Below are positions 59,524-64,000 of a stretch of DNA of 64,000 bases, in pieces. The notes under the pieces are model-generated. The model was not told the origin of the DNA and searched no databases. It was given only the letters and a program-made list of their open reading frames with translations. The first letter of the stretch is position 1. Each line of letters begins with the position of its first letter. The stretch spans positions 34,316,785 to 34,380,784 of the forward strand of contig NW_026947502.1 in assembly GCF_034190915.1 (NCBI RefSeq). Reading direction: 5' to 3'. A program made the translations under genes and the position numbers. The DNA is from Cavia porcellus (taxonomy: Eukaryota; Chordata; Mammalia; Rodentia; Caviidae).

Positions 59524-60060
59524 TGTGTGAGGCCCAGTAGGGGTGACAGCCGCTGAACTGTGCATGCACCCAGGAATCCTAGCTCTTATCTGGATTCTCC
59601 TAGCAGCCTAGCAGGAGATCTGATCAGCAACTGTGATTCAGCATGGCTGCAACTGCAGCCTCCTCCCTCTGGATCCTCCTTCCTCTGACTTACTCCAGGC
59701 AGCTTCTACCGCAGAAGCAGCAGCAGTAGAAAATGTCTTACCCAGCGCTCCCTGCAGCCCTTTCAGCTGCTAAAAGCAGCAATCCACTTGCTCCCCCTCC
59801 CCCGCAGGCTCCTCCGTCTCCTAGGAACAGCGGCAGCTTCAGTGCCCCAAGTGCGGTGCCACCTTTCCAGCTGCCTGTGCATCTGCCCAGACATTCCAAG
59901 CCAGGGCGACCTGCCCACCCCAGGGGCTCCTGCCTTCACTGCCTGCACTGCAAAGAATCAGGCCCGTTTCTCACTAGCCTGAGAAATACTTGCCCCTTCC
60001 CCGCCCCTCCCTACAGGCTCAGTCTGTCATCCTGGCCAGATTGTTGGAATGAGGAGGCCC
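59524..60060 (-). promoter_or_regulatory. KLHL3: KLHL3 5' leader and putative promoter region
   Basis: Upstream of the KLHL3 ATG the sequence becomes more GC-rich than the introns and free of recognisable repeats. It carries a GGGGCGGGG GC box on the minus strand near 59998-60010 and a GGGGGAGGGGG Sp1/KLF-like site near 59791-59805. There is no convincing TATA box, and CpG pairs are too few for a strong CpG island. The leader contains a short uORF (59624-59644) and an in-frame ATG (59563-59565). The transcription start is not visible; cap data would be needed. Confidence 0.55.
59624..59644 (-). promoter_or_regulatory. Short upstream ORF in KLHL3 leader (MLNHSC, stop)
   Basis: On the minus strand an ATG in context GCAGCCATGC (G at -3) opens a six-codon frame that ends in TGA, about 100 nt before the main start. 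If the transcript begins further upstream, this would be a classical uORF able to reduce KLHL3 translation. Whether it is transcribed is inference. Confidence 0.4.
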
Positions 60061-60831
60061 CTCTGTGGCCTGCAGTGGAGTTTATCCACCAGTGGAAATT
60101 CATTTGTGGGTCACAACTCATATTCCAATTTCTTCTCCCAAATTCTAGAGTAGCTCTAAGAGTTTGGAAGATGGAAAGAAGTTAGGGAAAAAGAACCTAA
60201 TAGAACAGAAGAGAACACAAAGAAATTTAAAAGAATATGGAAAAAAGAAGAAATTAGAAAAACAGGTAAAATTGATATACACTATTTTACTGTAAGAGGC
60301 CAAAGACTACTGCAGCAAAGCCATCACAATGCATGCACTCAACTCCCACACTGAAAAGCCACCACTCTCATAGCACAGCCCTAAAATATCTTCCTAAATT
60401 CTATTTTGAACTGATTTAAACTATGGCTCTAACCAGTAAGTCTTTTTCTGAATCCCCATCTTCTGCTAAAGCTCATATTCTGTCATTGCCAGCTGCTGAG
60501 TTTCCATTTAGACTCATTTAACTCCCTACCTGCAATGATTTCTCCAGTTTCAACCCTGGCATTTTTCTGGAAGGGTAGTCAAATCCCAGGTTCTTCACAG
60601 AATTTCCTCTAACCCTACCCACACCTAGTCACTTCTACCCAAGTACCCTAACTACAAAATGTATTGTTCTGTTCCTCCTACACCCAATATATTGTCTACG
60701 GCAATTTATTGTTTGTCTTCTGCACTGAAGTATAACCTTGCAAAAGGCAAAGAGACATAAACTATGTCTCTAGCCACAGCTTAACAGGCATAAAGGTAAT
60801 GAGGTGACTAGCTACAAAAAGGTGACCCAGG

Positions 60832-60920
60832 GTCAGGGATATAGCTTAGTGGCACAGCGCCTGCCTGGCAAGTGCAAGGTCCTGAGTTCAATTCTCAGTA
60901 CCAAAAATAAAAAACAAAAC
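60832..60920 (+). mobile_element. ID-type SINE
   Basis: GGGTCAGGGATATAGCTTAG, GCACAGCGCCTGCCTGGCAA, CCTGAGTTCAATTCTCAG, TACCAAAAATA and an A-rich tail. Confidence 0.88.
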
Positions 60921-61164
60921 AAAAGGTGGCCCAGAAGGTTGATGCCTCAATATAATTAGATATGAGCATCTCTATTCTAGGGCTCCTCGGTGCCATACAG
61001 TAAATGCATGGCGTTTCAGGATCCACCCTAGCAGCTGCTGGCTGAGCAGCCCTGACTTAGCTAATCTTCCCCACACTCTGGGCTCTGGGCTCTGAGCTCA
61101 CACAGTCCCACTCTCACAAGATGTGTTCAGACCACGCTCCAGAGTCCCTTTCTGCTCTAAAACC

Positions 61165-61350
61165 TCGGCATTCTAGGAGCCTGAGGCAGTTCATTCAGAA
61201 GTTCTAACACAGCCTGGGTAATTTAGTGACTTAGTAAGTCTCTGTCTCAAAAGTAAAAATAAATAAATTTTCAAAAGGTTCAAACACTAGGGGTGTAACT
61301 CAGTGCAAAGGTCCTTGTTTCAATCCCTAGTATCACAATTTAAAAACACA
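61165..61350 (+). mobile_element. B1-ID dimeric SINE, degraded
   Basis: A partial B1 (GAGCCTGAGGCAGTTCATTC, CAGCCTGGGTAATTTAGTGA, GTCTCTGTCTCAAAAG) is followed by an ID-like unit (GGGGTGTAACTCAGTGCAAA, GTTTCAATCCCTAGTATC) and an A-rich tail. Confidence 0.7.
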
Positions 61351-62929
61351 CACCCTTGATTCTAAAAAGATTTCAAATGTCTCCTTTTTTTCCTCAGCAT
61401 AATGTGTGTGAATTTTTAAGAAATATTTGTCTAACTGTAATCGTTGGTGGGGAGCTTGAGAGAGAGCAATACAATGTTTGTGAAAGTATGAGAGATGATA
61501 CCATTGCGATTATAATTTTGACCTGTTAAATTTCTTCGCTCTTATAAAGTGCTAAAAACATACAGTGGAGGGATGAACACTAAGGTAACAGAATGAAAAG
61601 TAAATTTTCATAAATTTGACATAACTTTCTGAACTCAAAGGAGCCAGAGTGCTCCACTCAAAAGATTACCTTCCCTAACTCTGCAGTCTCTCTGAAATGA
61701 GAAGAGGCCTGGGCAATTTTATCAACATGCCACAGCCCAGTCTCCTCACTTTTTCCTTCCACAACAACAGTCCTCATAATTTTCTCCCTCTCTGTCCCTT
61801 CCTCCTCTAATCAGTTTTGTAGCTCTGCTCCAGATATTTCCTCTTGAGGTCACTTGCAGGGACCACAAGAAGCTGAATGCCACAAATAAGGAAGCTGAAT
61901 CTCAGCATCTGTGCCCGAGTGCAGCGACCCACCAGGAAGCAGCTGGGTGATTTGTAAGGGGACATAACACGAGATGACTCATCTCTTGTAAATACCTTCA
62001 TTCACATCTTCTTCACCATACAGGAAAGGGGGAAACGCCCTATCTAACCAGAAAAAGAAAACAGTTCAGACAGGGAATATTTAACATGGAGCATATTTCA
62101 ATTTCAAAACACAATTATTAAAGCCACAATAAAAAATAATTATTAGAACTAACATAAAAATGTTCACAGAATTTCCTTTCAATCCTACTTTTGTCATACT
62201 AACTGATGTCACTACAGTGTGTCAAAATTATCCTGCTACCACCTGTCACCTTATTTACCACTCACTATCCATGAATGAGGGCCGGGGTTGGAGGGATGGC
62301 AAAGCTGAGCCAAGAGTCAAAAATAACTGGCCTCACTCAAATCTTCTCTGGTTCCAGAGCTACAGTTTATATTTTCTACCTTACCCAATTGTTCTCAGAG
62401 TCAGAACTTGAACCTGTGTGCGATAGGCTAGTTTTTCTGACTGAATGTGAGATTAAGGAGAATTACTGTTAGATCCTCACAGACAAGAATGGAAGGAACC
62501 CAAGTGCTGTGCGCCCCAAGGAAAAGGCCTCAGCTTTACACTGCCCAGTAGCAGCACCCACACCTCAGCCTAGTTCCCACCCACTCTCAGGCTCCAGCTG
62601 CAAGCTGCCAACTCTTATCAGGTGACTCCAGATTGCCATTCCAAAGCAATTTATCCAGCCATGGACACCAGTTTAATTCAAAATCCTTCAACTCTTAACA
62701 TTGTCTGGGAAGAAACCATTTAGAGGAGAAACTTTGTTTTTTTAAACAAGGCTTGTTCTACAAAGTTCTTTCTTTCATATTCCTTCTCAGCACAGGAATG
62801 CAGTAAAACACAGTTTATCTGGAGACAAAGAAGTCAATCATTTTCAAGAGTGCTTATGCTTCTTTTCTGGCCCAAACCCTCCTTCTCCAAGGGTTCAATT
62901 CCTACATTTGAAATCACCGTGCCACAGTA

Positions 62930-63000
62930 TAGTGGTCCCATATCCAGCTGTGCATTAGAACCATCTGCTTAGCAGGTTGAAGATACAGGCATTAGGAAAC
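62930..63000 (+). mobile_element. MER5-like fragment
   Basis: TATAGTGGTCCCATATCCAG, TGTGCATTAGAACCATCTGC and AGATACAGGCATTAGG resemble the 5' half of MER5A. Confidence 0.5.
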
Positions 63001-63309
63001 CAAAAGGCACAAGGAAAGTTTCTAGAGTTAAGGAAATATTCTATATCTTGCCTGTGACAATACTGACATGACTGTATCCAACTGCTAGTGTTTTTTCAAA
63101 CTGTACACTTAAATATAAACTTTATGCAAGTTATGCCTCGGTAAATACAAGAAACCCAAAAAACTTCAAGGTCTACCTCAAACCTGTGGACTCTGAGACC
63201 AAACATAGGAATGTTAATATACTTCATAGGTGACTGTAATACACAGCTGAATGCAAAGACCACCTAGAACCATGAAAAGTGCACAATTAGAATCACAAGG
63301 CACAGTCCA

Positions 63310-63480
63310 AACATACTTACCAGCAACATGACTCTAGGCAAGTTACCTTGCAAGCCTCAATTTTCTTCCTGTAAATAAATGAAAATTAATTACTTTCCAG
63401 GGTTGTTAGGTTTAAATGTGAAAGTATGTAAAGCACTTAGCAGAAAACTAGGCCTATGATAAGCACCATGGAGCCAATAG
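63310..63480 (+). mobile_element. MIR SINE
   Basis: CAACATGACTCTAGGCAAGT, TACCTTGCAAGCCTCAATTT and TGTAAAGCACTTAGCAGAAA. Confidence 0.72.
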
Positions 63481-63612
63481 CAGCCATTCTTCTCATTGTC
63501 TATGTGAATGCTGCACAACTGATACCTTAAAACTCTATAAACCTTTGGGGGCTTGGAATCAAGGAAAACAGTGCCAGGGAAGGGCCTTCCCTGGAGCCAG
63601 TCACATCTCCAA

Positions 63613-63688
63613 AGCAAGGACTAGGTGAGAGCCAAACAGTCCCACCATCATATCAGCAAGGACTAGGTGAGAGCCAAACAGTCCCACC
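63613..63688. repeat. Tandem duplication, 42-bp period, identical 34-bp units
   Basis: AGCAAGGACTAGGTGAGAGC followed by CAAACAGTCCCACC occurs at 63613-63646 and again at 63655-63688 without a difference. Confidence 0.95.
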
Positions 63689-63935
63689 TCCACCTCCACC
63701 ACCAAGACTTTCCCTCAGGTTAGGAACCACTCACTCACTCTTCCTCTAACTGCCTGCTTAGTGGCCTGAGAAAGCCAGGCAGAAAATGAAAACGTTGATC
63801 TCTTGATGATTACTATTCTTTCTGGAGATGGAATGTCAGTGTTGACATTTACACTTTAATTAATTTACACTTTAATGTACATTAATTTTAATTTACAGGA
63901 GTTTTATTGTTTGCTTGTTTTGGTCTTTTTCTTTT

Positions 63936-64000
63936 TTATCGGTACCGGGGATCAAACTCATGACTGCCTGCTTGCAAGGTAGTTGCTTATGCCACTGAGC
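63936..64000 (-). mobile_element. ID-type SINE cut by window end
   Basis: TCGGTACCGGGGATCAAACT, CATGACTGCCTGCTTGCAAG and TTATGCCACTGAGC match the reverse-strand ID unit; the 5' end lies beyond 64000. Confidence 0.85.

Larger units (their letters stand above)
60061..64000. other. Flank upstream of KLHL3
   Basis: No exon of a neighbouring gene was recognised. It holds an L2-like piece near 60640, an ID SINE at 60832, a B1-ID dimer at 61165, a MER5-like fragment near 62930, a MIR at 63310, a 42-bp tandem duplication at 63613 and an ID SINE cut by the window edge at 63936. The segment 61350-62920 is unique sequence without a supported feature. Confidence 0.75.

Noticed and set aside
59036..59530. 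164-codon + strand open frame overlapping KLHL3 exon 1
   Set aside because: Its end is translated CA repeat (Thr-His run) and it lies antisense to a certain exon.
1..64000. miR-874, known to lie in a KLHL3 intron
   Set aside because: Neither the mature sequence nor its complement was found; in human it lies further towards the 3' half of the gene.
1..64000. CRISPR arrays, operons, bacterial promoters or terminators
   Set aside because: The sequence is clearly mammalian; short repeats here are microsatellites or transposon pieces.

Overview
This is a mammalian nuclear window: a sparse split gene with GT-AG introns, many degraded SINE, LINE and LTR copies, and simple-sequence tracts. The repeats point to a rodent. 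There are 7SL-derived B1-type SINEs, many monomeric ID-type (tRNA-derived) SINEs, two B1-ID dimers, MaLR LTRs and old MIR, L2, L1 and MER5 copies. I saw no B2 or B4 SINEs, and with the B1-ID dimers this argues against a mouse- or rat-like murid. A squirrel-related or beaver/kangaroo-rat lineage fits better. I lean weakly towards a beaver-like (Castorimorpha) animal, but the species is not proven.

The one gene I can support is KLHL3, on the minus strand. Six coding exons can be placed to the base: exon 1 at 59510-59523, exon 2 at 47197-47316, exon 3 at 38102-38208, exon 4 at 26613-26734, exon 5 at 20039-20201 and exon 6 at 8312-8421. All have consensus splice sites and compatible phases. Joined, they total 636 nt, or residues 1-212: the N-terminal tail, the BTB domain that binds CUL3, and the first part of the BACK domain. 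The rest of BACK and the six Kelch repeats that bind WNK kinases must lie left of position 1. KLHL3 is the substrate adaptor of a cullin-3 ubiquitin ligase that targets WNK1/WNK4 and so controls salt transport in the distal nephron.

Layout: 1-8311 is the start of intron 6; 8422-20038 intron 5, with a hAT miniature transposon and an enhancer-like block; 20202-26612 intron 4; 26735-38101 intron 3, with a near-perfect 91-bp inverted repeat; 38209-47196 intron 2, with an L1 fragment; 47317-59509 intron 1, with an antisense L1 fragment, a candidate alternative first exon and a long CA/CG tract beside the exon 1 donor. From 59524 on lie the 5' UTR, the promoter area and upstream flank to 64000. The region is otherwise intronic or intergenic. 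No other protein gene, RNA gene or CRISPR array was found.

The best leads are the hAT miniature element with TIRs and an 8-bp target duplication (13614-13834), the inverted duplication in intron 3 (33539-34138), a phase-compatible alternative first exon (54585-54601), an HNF1/FOX-rich block in intron 5 (15180-15450), and in-frame upstream AUG/uORF structure in the KLHL3 5' leader.
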